Assembly: GCA_937883785.1 (NCBI GenBank)
Contig: CALGDE010000039.1
Coordinates: 1-64,000, forward strand
Direction: 5' to 3'
Length of the DNA stretch: 64,000 nucleotides
Origin: an uncultured cyanobacterium
Lineage (GTDB): Bacteria; Cyanobacteriota; Cyanobacteriia; CACIAM-69d
Shown: piece after piece, positions 43,197-52,106 of the stretch
Layout of the letters: each line of letters opens with the position of its first letter
Numbering within the stretch: position 1 is the first letter of the stretch
The notes under the pieces: model-generated
The model's input: only the letters and a program-made list of their open reading frames with translations
The model's database searches: none
Told to the model about the DNA's origin: nothing
Program-made: the position numbers and the translations under genes

Positions 43197-44306
43197 ATGA
43201 AACGCCGCCAAATTCTGGGCAACCTTGCCCTCAGCGCCTCTGCTGCCACCGTCGCCGCCTGCACCAACGGGGCAGAACCGGCCAGCTCCACCGGCGAAAG
43301 CAGCAGCCTTCCCAATGTGGAATGGCGCATGGCAACGAGTTGGCCCAAGTCTTTGGAAACCATCTTTGGTGGTGCTCAGGAAGTGTGCGATCGCGTGGCA
43401 GCCATGACCGGCGGCAAATTCCAAATCACCCCCTACGCCGCGGGGGAAATTGTCGGCGGGCTAGAAGTATTCGACGCCGTACAAAACGGCAGCGTGGAAT
43501 GTGGTCACACCTCTGGCTACTACTACACCGGCAAAAACCGCGCCCTCGCCTTCAGCACCTCCGTCCCCTTTGGCTTAACCGCCCAGCAGCAAAACGCCTG
43601 GCTTTATCAGGGGGGCGGGCTGGAACTAATGAACGAGGTGTATGCCAACTTCAATATGCTGGTGTTTCCCGCAGGCAACACGGGCGCTCAAATGGGGGGC
43701 TGGTATAAAAACGAAATCCAAAGCCTGTCGGACTTACAGGGGCTAAAAATGCGGCTGCCGGGCATTGGCGGCGACGTGATGAGCGGGCTGGGGGTCAACG
43801 TACAGGTACTCCCCGGCGGAGAAGTGTATTTGGCGTTGGAGCGGGGCACCATTGACGCCGCCGAGTGGGTGGGACCCGCCGACGATGAAAAGCTGGGGCT
43901 ACAGAACGCCGCCAAGTTTTATTACTATCCTGGCTGGTGGGAGCCCGGCGCGACGCTTGATGCCCAGGTAAACAAAGGGGCATGGGATCAGTTGCCGACG
44001 GAGTATCAGGAAATTTTCCGCACCGCCACCTACCAAGCCAACGCTAATATGCTGGCAAAGTACGAGTCCCTAAATCGAGAAGCCCTGAAACGGCTAATCG
44101 ATGGCGGCACCCAACTCAAAGCCTATTCTCCGGAAATTTTAAAGGCGGCCCAGAAAGGTTCAACGGACTTACTCAATCAATTCGCCAGCCAGGACGCCAC
44201 TTTTAAAAAGGTGTTTGACCAGTGGAGTGCATTTAAAGACCAAGTGTCCACCTGGAACGCCATCAACGAACTTAGCTACGAATCCTTCGTTGCCCCACCT
44301 TCGTAA
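43197..44306 (+). CDS. TRAP transporter substrate-binding protein (DctP type)
   Basis: 369 residues of the DctP/TakP class of periplasmic binding proteins. The N-terminus combines a twin-arginine-like start (KRRQILGNLALSAS) with a lipobox ending in Cys21 (TVAAC), so it is probably a Tat-exported lipoprotein. The family features WRMATSWPKS, FDAVQNGSVECGHTSGYYY, MRLPGIGGDVMSGLGV and DAAEWVGPADD match the group that binds 2-oxo acids, lactate or related carboxylates. The membrane subunits (small and large permease) are not adjacent, so they must be elsewhere. Confidence 0.92.
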   Translation: MKRRQILGNLALSASAATVAACTNGAEPASSTGESSSLPNVEWRMATSWPKSLETIFGGAQEVCDRVAAMTGGKFQITPYAAGEIVGGLEVFDAVQNGSVECGHTSGYYYTGKNRALAFSTSVPFGLTAQQQNAWLYQGGGLELMNEVYANFNMLVFPAGNTGAQMGGWYKNEIQSLSDLQGLKMRLPGIGGDVMSGLGVNVQVLPGGEVYLALERGTIDAAEWVGPADDEKLGLQNAAKFYYYPGWWEPGATLDAQVNKGAWDQLPTEYQEIFRTATYQANANMLAKYESLNREALKRLIDGGTQLKAYSPEILKAAQKGSTDLLNQFASQDATFKKVFDQWSAFKDQVSTWNAINELSYESFVAPPS

Positions 44307-44326
44307 GTGCACTGTTCTTAGGGTAG

Positions 44327-44435
44327 TTAGAGCGTGTCATCAATCGAGTGCCAGGACCCTCACACAGTGGGGAGTCCACACCCTTCCACAACAAAGAACA
44401 TTAGGGGGTGAAACCTTCGTGACGACAGCCCCTAA
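44327..44435 (-). mobile_element. MITE-like element, copy C
   Basis: 109 bp between the convergent TRAP and nblS genes. Ends: TTAGAGCGTGTCATCA on the left and, read on the minus strand, TTAGGGGCTGTCGTCA on the right (13 of 16 identical). The interior CACAGTGGGGAGTCCACACC matches the reverse complement of copy B. The ACAGCCCCTA end matches that of copy B exactly. Short, no coding capacity. Confidence 0.7.
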
Positions 44436-44461
44436 TTGCTGGTGGAGGCTAAGGTGGGCGA

Positions 44462-46627
44462 TCACTCCCCTCCATCGTCGCTATTACCCGAAACCGCTTC
44501 AGCCTCGTCCTGCTCGTCATCTAACTCGTCTTCTTTGCGATAAACCGCCAGGTCGAACCAAAAAATCGTGCCTACGCCCTCTTCGCTGGTGAGATTCACC
44601 TGACTTTGGTGCTTCTCCATAATATTGCGCACAATGGACAGCCCCAAGCCGGTGCCTTCTAGGGTATGCACCCGATTTTCCACCCGGAAAAACCGATCAA
44701 AAATCGCCGTCTGGTCGTCCTTACTAATACCCAGTCCCGTGTCAGCAATTTCAATCCGCACCAGCTCTAGCCCAGACATTTCCTCCTCAGAATCCGCCGA
44801 CTCCACCTTGCCTGCCACCGTACCGTTATGGTCGCGAGCTTCATGCACATCACAGGCGGGCCATAGGGTGGGATGGGCGTTTGGATGGGTGGGGTGGTAG
44901 GCGCGGATAGTTACTTTGCCCCCCTTTTCGGTGAATTTCAGGGCGTTGCCCACCAAGTTGGCAAACACCTGTAGCAACAAGTCATAGTTTCCTCGGACCG
45001 CCGGCAGGCTAGCATCCACCTCCTGGGTTAGCGTAATCCCCCGATCGCGGGCATTGAGCTGGCAGGTGCGCAACGTTTGCTCAATGGGGGCAGCGATATC
45101 GATTCCATCAAAGGCATAGCGTCGATTGGACTCCAACCGGGACAAATCCAACACATCGTTTACCAGCCGAGTGAGGCGATCCGTTTCATTGTTCGCCGTG
45201 GCCAAAAATTCCCGCTGCTGTTCCTTGCTCAAGTCGTCCCCATACTCATGCAGGGTTTCAATAAACGACTTGATATTAAACAGGGGCGTGCGCAGTTCGT
45301 GGGAGACGTTACTAATAAATTGGCTTTTTGCCTCGTTTAGCTCCACTTCCCGGGTAATGTCTTGCACCGTAATGGCGATCGCCTTCACGTTTTCGCTGTA
45401 GCGTACCGGCGGTCCCGGCGGCTGCTCGTCCAGTTCGGGGTACAAGGACAGGGGCAAAGGCAACAGGCGATCGCCATCCCCAGCTCCATTTAGCTCAATA
45501 TCGCCAAACAACCGCTGAGCCATCACCGTACTCAGCAAAATCCGCACTGTTCGCTTCACCGGATCTGTCATGGTGATGCGAAACTCTTCCGCCGTGGTTT
45601 CCCCCTCCGCTAGCTGAAATAGCGGGCGCGTCAGCTTGACCTGGATTTCCGGCGGCAAATGGTAAAGCACACTTTTACCGATAATGTCGTCCTCTTCCCA
45701 CCCTAAAATCCGCTTCGCCGTGGGATTCGCTAGCACCACCACCAGGTTGGGCGCCAGCAACACCGCCCCATCGGCGATCGTGGACACCAGCGTTTCCAGC
45801 TTGGCCTTATTAGCCGTCAACTCTTCAATATTTTGTTCTTCGTAGCGCTCCAACCGCTCCGCCATATCGTTGAAATTGACAATCAACTCCCCCAGCTCGC
45901 CGCCGAAGGGCAAATTAACCCGCTGCTGAAAATTTCCCGTGGCAATATTTTTAACCCCCACCAGCAGCTCCTTAATGGGCTTGGTGATAGTCAGCGCGTT
46001 AAACACCGCCCCCAAAATCACCATCACCCAAATGGACACAAATACGGCGATCGTCACATCGCGGGTCAAGCTGGAAGACGCCACCACCGTGGGATTGGGA
46101 TTGGTGCCCACCGCCAACACCCCTAAATATTCGCCACTTTGCTTCAGGGGCACAAACACGTCGGTCACCTGACCATCCGGGCTCGGGTGCTGGCGCGCCA
46201 CCGGCAAATCCCCATTGGCGTCATAGCCGTCGGGAAATTGAATTCGCCGCCGCAGGGTCAAGGTAGTTTGCACATCCTTGGAAAAGGGAATGCCGTAGAA
46301 AATCTTGCCGTCCTGATCCGCGTACAGCAAATAGCGCACGCTGGAGGTGCTGTTATAAAATCGCTCCGACAATTCCTCCAGCTCTTCCAGGTTGTTCTCC
46401 GCCACCAAAGGAGCCACGTTGGACGCAATCAGCAACCCCAAATCGCGCCCAAAGCGAGTATCGTTCAGCCGAGCATCTTGCTGAATCGTATTTACCGCCC
46501 AGAACGTTAAGGCGCTTGTTAACAGGGAGACCACTAGGGTTGCCACTGCCATCAATCGGGTTTGTAGGGTAAATTCCGACCACCATCGCCGGATAATTTC
46601 CCTAATCTTGTTCAGCAACACCAGCAT
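44462..46627 (-). CDS. nblS: NblS/Hik33/DspA-type sensor histidine kinase
   Basis: 721 residues. Two membrane helices (about 25-48 and 190-213) flank a periplasmic sensor domain. Then HAMP (ALTITKPIKELLVG), a coiled segment, PAS (about 285-400), HisKA with SHELRTPLFNIKSFIETL and HATPase (LVGNALKFTEKG, DTGLGISKD, GTGLGLSIV). This order and the phosphorylation-site sequence identify the cyanobacterial kinase that controls high-light, cold and nutrient-stress genes and phycobilisome breakdown through RpaB and related regulators (family knowledge). Its start codon lies 26 bp inside the 3' end of purD, so the two genes are probably co-transcribed and coupled. Confidence 0.92.
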   Translation of the reverse strand: MLVLLNKIREIIRRWWSEFTLQTRLMAVATLVVSLLTSALTFWAVNTIQQDARLNDTRFGRDLGLLIASNVAPLVAENNLEELEELSERFYNSTSSVRYLLYADQDGKIFYGIPFSKDVQTTLTLRRRIQFPDGYDANGDLPVARQHPSPDGQVTDVFVPLKQSGEYLGVLAVGTNPNPTVVASSSLTRDVTIAVFVSIWVMVILGAVFNALTITKPIKELLVGVKNIATGNFQQRVNLPFGGELGELIVNFNDMAERLERYEEQNIEELTANKAKLETLVSTIADGAVLLAPNLVVVLANPTAKRILGWEEDDIIGKSVLYHLPPEIQVKLTRPLFQLAEGETTAEEFRITMTDPVKRTVRILLSTVMAQRLFGDIELNGAGDGDRLLPLPLSLYPELDEQPPGPPVRYSENVKAIAITVQDITREVELNEAKSQFISNVSHELRTPLFNIKSFIETLHEYGDDLSKEQQREFLATANNETDRLTRLVNDVLDLSRLESNRRYAFDGIDIAAPIEQTLRTCQLNARDRGITLTQEVDASLPAVRGNYDLLLQVFANLVGNALKFTEKGGKVTIRAYHPTHPNAHPTLWPACDVHEARDHNGTVAGKVESADSEEEMSGLELVRIEIADTGLGISKDDQTAIFDRFFRVENRVHTLEGTGLGLSIVRNIMEKHQSQVNLTSEEGVGTIFWFDLAVYRKEDELDDEQDEAEAVSGNSDDGGE

Positions 46628-47933
46628 GGTCAGACTTAATCTCTGTGGTTGATCTTACCTGATAGCCAATATCTCGGCGATAATAGGCGCCGTCAAAGGC
46701 GATCGCCCCCAAACTTTTATAGGCCGCAGCAAACGCCTGGTCAAAATCCTCGCCCATACCGGTCACCGCCAATACCCGCCCCCCGTCCGTTGTCACCGTC
46801 GGGGAACCATCGCTGCTGGTGCTCTTGGTACCCGCATGAAACACCTGGGTTGACTCCGTTTCCGCCGCGTCCAGCCCCATAATTACCTTGCCTTTTTCGT
46901 AGGAGCCCGGGTATCCCCCCGAAGCCGACACCACACAGCCCGCACAGCCTGATCGCCACTGAAAGGGCGGTATCTGTCCCAACTTACCGTCAATGCAGGC
47001 CTGCATAATCTGGTGAAGGGGCGTCTCCAAAAGCGGCAACACCACCTGGGTTTCCGGATCCCCAAAGCGACAGTTAAACTCCACCACCTTCGGGCTACCG
47101 TCGGGGGTAATCATCAGCCCCGCATACACGATGCCGCAGTAGTCGATATTCCGCTTCGCCAGGGTTTGAATCACCGGCTCTAGAATCTTTGTCTCAACGG
47201 TTTTCATTAGCTCCGGTGTTACCAGAGGGGCGGGCCCATAGGCTCCCATGCCACCAGTGTTGGGTCCCGTGTCCCCTTCTCCCACCCGCTTGTGGTCCTG
47301 GGCTGCCACTAGGGGACGAATAGTTTTGCCGTCGGTAAAAGCCAGCACGGACGCCTCACGCCCCGCCATAAATTCTTCAATTAGAACGCTGCTGCCCGCC
47401 TCGCCGAATTTTCCCCCAAAGACTTCTTTAACGGCATCCTTAGCCGTTTCCAAGTCCATCGCCACAGTGACCCCTTTTCCGGCGGCGAGACCGTCCGCCT
47501 TAATCACGATGGGGGCTCCCTGCTGGTCCAAGTAAGCGATCGCCCCGTCCAAATCATCGAAAGAGGCGGATTGCGCCGTGGGAATGTTGGCTTCCGCCAT
47601 CAACTCCTTTGCCCAGGCTTTACTGGCTTCTAGCTGCGCCCCATCTTTGTTGGGACCAAACACGGCAATTCCTTGGGATCGCAAGGAATCAGCCACCCCC
47701 GCCGCCAACGGATCCTCAGGACCAATCACCACAAAACTAACGCCGTGGGTCAGGGCTAAACGGCTGATGCCGGTAAAATCCTTAACCCCCATGGCAATAT
47801 TTTGACAGCCGTCGGTAGTAGCTGTGCCACCGTTCCCTGGCACACACAACACTTGGGTAATGACAGGATTCCGCAGCAGCGTCTTAGCAATTGCGTGTTC
47901 CCGACCCCCGTTCCCAACGACCAAAATTTTCAC
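46602..47933 (-). CDS. purD: Phosphoribosylamine-glycine ligase
   Basis: 443 residues, GARS enzyme that joins glycine to phosphoribosylamine with ATP in purine synthesis. ATP-grasp protein with VVGNGGREHA, RFGDPETQ and EEFMAGREASVLAFTDG intact. GTG start at 47933 has GGAGA about nine bases upstream. The last 26 bp overlap the start of nblS. The C-terminus (after SLGAIAFDGAYYRRDIGYQ) has a short extra tail, which is what creates the overlap. Confidence 0.96.
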   Translation of the reverse strand: MKILVVGNGGREHAIAKTLLRNPVITQVLCVPGNGGTATTDGCQNIAMGVKDFTGISRLALTHGVSFVVIGPEDPLAAGVADSLRSQGIAVFGPNKDGAQLEASKAWAKELMAEANIPTAQSASFDDLDGAIAYLDQQGAPIVIKADGLAAGKGVTVAMDLETAKDAVKEVFGGKFGEAGSSVLIEEFMAGREASVLAFTDGKTIRPLVAAQDHKRVGEGDTGPNTGGMGAYGPAPLVTPELMKTVETKILEPVIQTLAKRNIDYCGIVYAGLMITPDGSPKVVEFNCRFGDPETQVVLPLLETPLHQIMQACIDGKLGQIPPFQWRSGCAGCVVSASGGYPGSYEKGKVIMGLDAAETESTQVFHAGTKSTSSDGSPTVTTDGGRVLAVTGMGEDFDQAFAAAYKSLGAIAFDGAYYRRDIGYQVRSTTEIKSDHAGVAEQD

Positions 47934-48408
47934 CGCTGACCGTCTCCTTTTGTCACCATCATTACTGACCTTCCATTAAAGCCTGTTCCTTTAAGTAGGA
48001 ACAACAGGGGCTGTCCCTCCCAACGGAGATCGCCCTCCATCGCCACATTGCTAGAGGTTTTGCCAGCTTATCTGACCTTCACCCTCTCCATAACCAAGAT
48101 GCTACCTTTCTAAAGGTTGTGCATTGCTGCCGTAGGTCTGTTCACAGCAAAAGTTGCAATCCATCAAACAATCCCGCTGAGCCAACCTTCGATTGACCTT
48201 TGAACGAAATCAATGGGTAATTAATAATGCTGTTTAAGATTCCCGAGAAAGTATGAAGGGCAATCTTGTAGAAGACAGTAGAACTCGGTCGTAGAGACTT
48301 GGGACCAAAGCCCGAAGCTTAGCCCAGCACTACCTCGGCTTTTCAGGTTAAACATCTGAAAAGCGCCCTGACCAGTTACGCAGACTTAACCAGATCTTAA
48401 GACGGACT
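47934..48408. other. Divergent promoter region with a perfect hairpin
   Basis: 475 bp between divergent purD and the epimerase gene. The clearest element is GCTTTTCAG/CTGAAAAGC (48338-48346 with 48356-48364), a perfect 9-bp stem with a 9-nt loop, 45 bp before the epimerase start. No T-run follows, so a leader structure or operator is more likely than a terminator. No gene or known RNA is recognised. Confidence 0.45.
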
Positions 48409-49368
48409 ATGCCAGCTATGACTACTTCGATTGTGACCGGCGCAGCAGGGTTTATTGGCTCCAACCTGGTGGATGCTTTGCTTGATCGGGGCGATCGCGT
48501 CATCGGCATCGACCAATTTAATAGTTATTACGACCCGTCCCAAAAGCGTCGAAATATTGCCCATTTGGACGGAAACGACGCGTTTGAACTAATCGAAGGC
48601 ACCATCGAAAAGTTGGACTGGGTGAGCCTGTTAAAGGATGTGGATGTGGTGTATCACCAGGCGGCTCAGGCCGGGGTTCGGGCAAGCTGGGGGGAAGGAT
48701 TCAAGGACTACACCGCCCGCAATATCACTGCTACCCAGTTAATTTTGGAAGCCGCCAAGGTGACCCCCACCCTTAAGCGCCTGGTTTATGCGTCCACGTC
48801 GTCTATTTATGGGGATGCTGAAACTCTGCCCACCAGCGAAAAGCTGTGCCCTAAGCCGGTCTCCCCCTACGGCATCACCAAGTTAGCCGCCGAGCAAATG
48901 TGCTGGCTTTATCACCGGAATTTCAATGTGCCGGTGACGGCCCTGCGCTATTTCACGGTGTATGGTCCCCGCCAGCGTCCAGATATGGCGTTTCATAAGT
49001 TTTTTAAGGCGGCGCTGGAAAATGGCACGATTCCCATCTATGGGGATGGGCTTCAGACTCGAGACTTTACCTTTGTGGCTGATGCGGTGGCGGCAAACCT
49101 ACAGGCGGCGGAGGCTCCTGGGGCGATCGGGGAGATGTTTAATATTGGCGGCGGCAGTCGGGTGGTGTTGAACGAGGTGTTGGATACGATTGATGCGATC
49201 GTGGGTCAGCCCATTAAGCGAGATTATCAGGGACGGGCGATGGGGGATGCTCGCCACACAGCAGCAGATGTGTCGAAGGCAAAGGAGATTTTGGGCTATC
49301 AGCCCAAGGTGTCCTTAAAAGAAGGCTTAGCAAAGGAGTGGGACTGGATTCAACAGTTTTACAGCTAA
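48409..49368 (+). CDS. NAD-dependent sugar-nucleotide epimerase
   Basis: 319 residues, extended SDR fold. The Rossmann motif GAAGFIGSN, the catalytic Ser/Tyr-Lys (STSSIYG and YGITKLAAE) and the substrate region RYFTVYGPRQRPDMA are typical of UDP-glucuronate 4-epimerase / UDP-glucose 4-epimerase-like proteins used in polysaccharide synthesis. The exact sugar cannot be told. Start at ATG 48409, or possibly the fifth codon ATG at 48421. Single gene. Confidence 0.9.
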   Translation: MPAMTTSIVTGAAGFIGSNLVDALLDRGDRVIGIDQFNSYYDPSQKRRNIAHLDGNDAFELIEGTIEKLDWVSLLKDVDVVYHQAAQAGVRASWGEGFKDYTARNITATQLILEAAKVTPTLKRLVYASTSSIYGDAETLPTSEKLCPKPVSPYGITKLAAEQMCWLYHRNFNVPVTALRYFTVYGPRQRPDMAFHKFFKAALENGTIPIYGDGLQTRDFTFVADAVAANLQAAEAPGAIGEMFNIGGGSRVVLNEVLDTIDAIVGQPIKRDYQGRAMGDARHTAADVSKAKEILGYQPKVSLKEGLAKEWDWIQQFYS

Positions 49369-49456
49369 GCCAGCGATCTGTAGGGTGTGTGGCTTGCCGC
49401 GCACCACTAAGAAATGAACGCCAAATAAAGCGGCGCGCCAACAAAGATAACTGTTG

Positions 49457-49471
49457 CTGAGAATATCTCAG
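49457..49471. other. Palindrome just after the EAD1-FGE gene
   Basis: CTGAGAATATCTCAG is a perfect 6-bp inverted repeat around ATA, four bases beyond the stop codon (49476-49478, minus strand). Some DGRs need a hairpin or cruciform just past the variable region for target recognition. It could equally be a weak transcription-end signal. Confidence 0.4.
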
Positions 49472-49475
49472 GGGA

Positions 49476-50741
49476 CTAACGTAACGTCGAGATACACACG
49501 AGACGGAAGCCGATAAAGTTAAAGCGATCTCCGCGTAAACGATCAACGCGAGATGCTGATCGGCAAAGTCTTGAATAATCTTGCCAAGAGCCGCCCCGTA
49601 ATGTGCGGCTCAATAAACTTTCGTCAACCCAAGGATCTCCGTTAACAGGAAGTTCTCTGTACGAATCACTCCAAGAATCCTCACACCATTCCCGCACGTT
49701 ACCGTGCATATCTTGCAAGCCCCAGGCGTTAGCAGGAAACTGTCCCACCTCTGTCGTTTCTTTTACGGGCTTGTGTCCAGAGCTCGATCTACCACCGTTG
49801 AATCTGCCACCATAGCTCGCCAAGGCTGGCGTCAAAATCTCGCCAAAAGCAAATGGGGTAGTTGTTCCTGCCCGACAAGCGTACTCCCACTGGGCTTCGC
49901 TAGGCAGTCTGAACTCTTCAGATAAAACTTGAGACAGACGAGTGCAAAATTCCCGAGCATCATCCCAAGACACCTTTTCTACCGGACGAGCGTTGCCCTT
50001 GAATCTTGAGGGAGCAGCATCAAGTTGTTGACTGACAACATCTAGTTTGGACACCCATTTCCACTGAGCTTGTGTTACGGGATAACGTCCCATCCAAAAT
50101 CCGCTAGTGAACGTTACCCGACGTCGCGGTCTTTCCTCATCATATCCTTCCCACTTAGGTGCCCCCATCAAAAAATCTCCAGTCGGAATCCATATCATCT
50201 CTAACGGCGTTCCCTCAAGATCAAAAGTGTGCCGTTGACCTTCACTCCGACGCTTCATAAGCTTTCCATTGGGAGTGACCGACGCAGTCATGAAAGTAAA
50301 TGACTTTTCGGACGGCGAGGGAGCAGGAGTCGGAGTGGGCTTCGGGAGAACTGGGTAATTAACAGAGAACTGAGCGAGATCGCTTTCGGCAATTCTCTCA
50401 TTACCCTTGCCATCGTTTTTGACCTCTGTCCCCTGTCGCGCCTGTCGATCAGAAACTCGTAGGTGATCCAACGATTGCAACTTTGCTTTCTCCTTCAACT
50501 GGAAAGTGTGGCTAGGATTCTCTTCTTGGAATGCCTTGTACACTTTCTGCAAAGTGCCATTTCCTTCAGCCCAATTAACTAGCTCAAACACAACAACATC
50601 TATTGATCGGCCATCAGCGACAATACTTTCCAGCTGCCAGCCCAGTTCCTCCGATACAAAAATTTTTAGTCTGCTGTAATCTCGATAGACGCCCTGTAAA
50701 GCCAAGCGAAACTGTTTCTTATCCTTGCGAGTCCAAACCAT
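49476..50741 (-). CDS. EAD1-FGE fusion, possible DGR variable protein
   Basis: 421 residues. Residues about 4-85 match effector-associated domain 1 (EAD1), a death-like adaptor of NTP-dependent conflict systems: FRLALQGVYRDYSRLKIFV, ELVNWAEGNGTLQKVY and NPSHTFQL. A Pro/Ser-rich linker follows. Residues about 150-416 form an FGE-sulfatase / C-type-lectin-like fold (GDFLMGAPK, YPVTQAQWKWV, PVEKVSWDDAREFC, RLPSEAQWEYACRAG, NVREWCEDSW). It ends with LRGGSW, CRSA and GFRLV around a hypervariable-looking segment. The Cys pair for true sulfatase activation is not evident, so it is more likely a ligand-binding module. Single gene, ATG at 50741. Confidence 0.9.
   Translation of the reverse strand: MVWTRKDKKQFRLALQGVYRDYSRLKIFVSEELGWQLESIVADGRSIDVVVFELVNWAEGNGTLQKVYKAFQEENPSHTFQLKEKAKLQSLDHLRVSDRQARQGTEVKNDGKGNERIAESDLAQFSVNYPVLPKPTPTPAPSPSEKSFTFMTASVTPNGKLMKRRSEGQRHTFDLEGTPLEMIWIPTGDFLMGAPKWEGYDEERPRRRVTFTSGFWMGRYPVTQAQWKWVSKLDVVSQQLDAAPSRFKGNARPVEKVSWDDAREFCTRLSQVLSEEFRLPSEAQWEYACRAGTTTPFAFGEILTPALASYGGRFNGGRSSSGHKPVKETTEVGQFPANAWGLQDMHGNVREWCEDSWSDSYRELPVNGDPWVDESLLSRTLRGGSWQDYSRLCRSASRVDRLRGDRFNFIGFRLVCISTLR
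49503..49592 (-). other. Candidate DGR variable region
   Basis: Codons between GGSW and GFR on the minus strand. Nine codons at positions where cyanobacterial DGR templates usually carry AAT or AAC are of the form NNT: GAT and TAT, then CTT, TCT, GTT, GAT and CGT, later GAT and TTT, with an AAC and another TTT. Invariant frame residues (C-R-S-A, R, I-G-F-R) lie between them. This is the pattern left by adenine-directed mutagenesis. No template repeat or reverse transcriptase is in this window, so the call is an inference. Confidence 0.5.
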
Positions 50742-51053
50742 AGCTCATCAAAATCGGCAGTGAATCTTTAGGATTGTAACCTCGTAGCTCCAGCTCTAAC
50801 CTCAGGGGCGATCCATTTTTCACTTTGTTCAGGGCAGCCTTATTCCGAACTTAGCGCCAACACAATTAAGCAACAGGCAAATCGCGGAGATGTCCCTACA
50901 TTTCTTTGGCGATCGCCCCCCTGCGGAACTTTTGGAGAAAGGGTTTAGAATAGGCGGGTTCGGTACGATTGCGGAACTTACTAACCTCTAGTAAAGGCAC
51001 CTTTCTACAATTTTTTCGTACCGTCATCTGTTGTGACCCCCTGTGGAGCAATC
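50742..51053. other. Divergent promoter region, EAD1-FGE and DAHP synthase
   Basis: 312 bp between divergent genes. A HIP1-containing segment lies at 50910-50922. I see no repeat, RNA gene or strong palindrome. Confidence 0.4.
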
Positions 51054-52106
51054 ATGGTATTGGCGCATCAAGGCATTACGAATACTCATATCGAGAACTG
51101 TACGGTTCTCCCGACGCCAAACGAAATCAAAGATTTTCTTCCCCTGAGCGATCGCGCAGAGCGCACCGTTCTGAAATTTCGTAGCCAAATTGAAAATATT
51201 CTTGACGGTAAGGACTCTCGCCAGTTTGTGGTGGTAGGTCCCTGCTCAATTCACGATATTGATTCGGCGATCGACTATGCCCGACGGTTACGGGTGCTGG
51301 CGGATAAGGTTAGCGATAAATTACTGCTAGTCATGCGGGTATATTTTGAAAAGCCTCGCACCACCGTTGGCTGGAAAGGGTTAATTAATGACCCCGATAT
51401 GGACGATTCTTTCCACGTGGAAAAGGGGCTGAAGCTGGCTCGACGGCTGCTTATTGAAATTGCCGAAATGGATTTGCCCGCCGCCACGGAAGCGTTGGAT
51501 CCCATCGTTCCCCAGTACATCAGCGATTTGATTACCTGGTCGGCGATCGGGGCACGCACCATTGAGTCCCAAACCCACCGGGAAATGGCCAGTGGTCTTT
51601 CCATGCCCGTGGGACTGAAAAACGGCACCAACGGCAATATCGGAGTAGCCTTAAATGCATTGAAAGCAGCGCGAGGATCCCACAGTTTTCTGGGCATCAA
51701 TGCCATGGGGCAGGTGAGTGTTTTCCGCACCAGCGGCAACCCCTATGGACACATCATTTTGCGGGGCGGCGGCGGCGAAACGAACTATGAGTCTGAAAAA
51801 ATCAGAGCCGTTGAGCAACAAATTAAGGACGCTGGATTACCCCCTCGTCTGGTGATTGACTGTAGCCACGGCAATTCCAAGAAAGACCATACTCGCCAGG
51901 GCGGCGTGTTCGGAGAAATTATTGAGCAGGTTAGGGCAGGGAACCGATCCATCGTGGGCACCATGCTTGAATCTCACCTCAATCCAGGGAACCAGCCCAT
52001 TGCCCCCAGCGTAGAAGCTCTAGAGTACGGGGTATCTATCACAGATAAGTGCATGGGCTGGGAAGAAACTGAAACGCTGCTAATGGATGCCTACCATCGC
52101 CTTTAG
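51054..52106 (+). CDS. aroG: 3-deoxy-7-phosphoheptulonate synthase (class I)
   Basis: 350 residues from ATG 51054 (GGAG at 51045-51048, five bases upstream). A GTG at 51033 would add seven residues. First enzyme of the shikimate pathway, joining phosphoenolpyruvate and erythrose 4-phosphate. Metal and substrate motifs of the AroF/G/H class are intact: VVVGPCSIHD, EKPRTTVGWKGL, LKNGTNG and DCSHGNSKKDH. The last codons overlap TTAGGGCTGTGTCAGCATC (52103-52121), so the stop codon TAG is shared with a sequence resembling a MITE end. Confidence 0.95.
   Translation: MVLAHQGITNTHIENCTVLPTPNEIKDFLPLSDRAERTVLKFRSQIENILDGKDSRQFVVVGPCSIHDIDSAIDYARRLRVLADKVSDKLLLVMRVYFEKPRTTVGWKGLINDPDMDDSFHVEKGLKLARRLLIEIAEMDLPAATEALDPIVPQYISDLITWSAIGARTIESQTHREMASGLSMPVGLKNGTNGNIGVALNALKAARGSHSFLGINAMGQVSVFRTSGNPYGHIILRGGGGETNYESEKIRAVEQQIKDAGLPPRLVIDCSHGNSKKDHTRQGGVFGEIIEQVRAGNRSIVGTMLESHLNPGNQPIAPSVEALEYGVSITDKCMGWEETETLLMDAYHRL

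Noticed and set aside
49476-50741. True formylglycine-generating enzyme acting on sulfatases
   Set aside because: No sulfatase gene is nearby, the EAD1 fusion and variable C-terminus point to a binding role, and the catalytic Cys pair is not evident.
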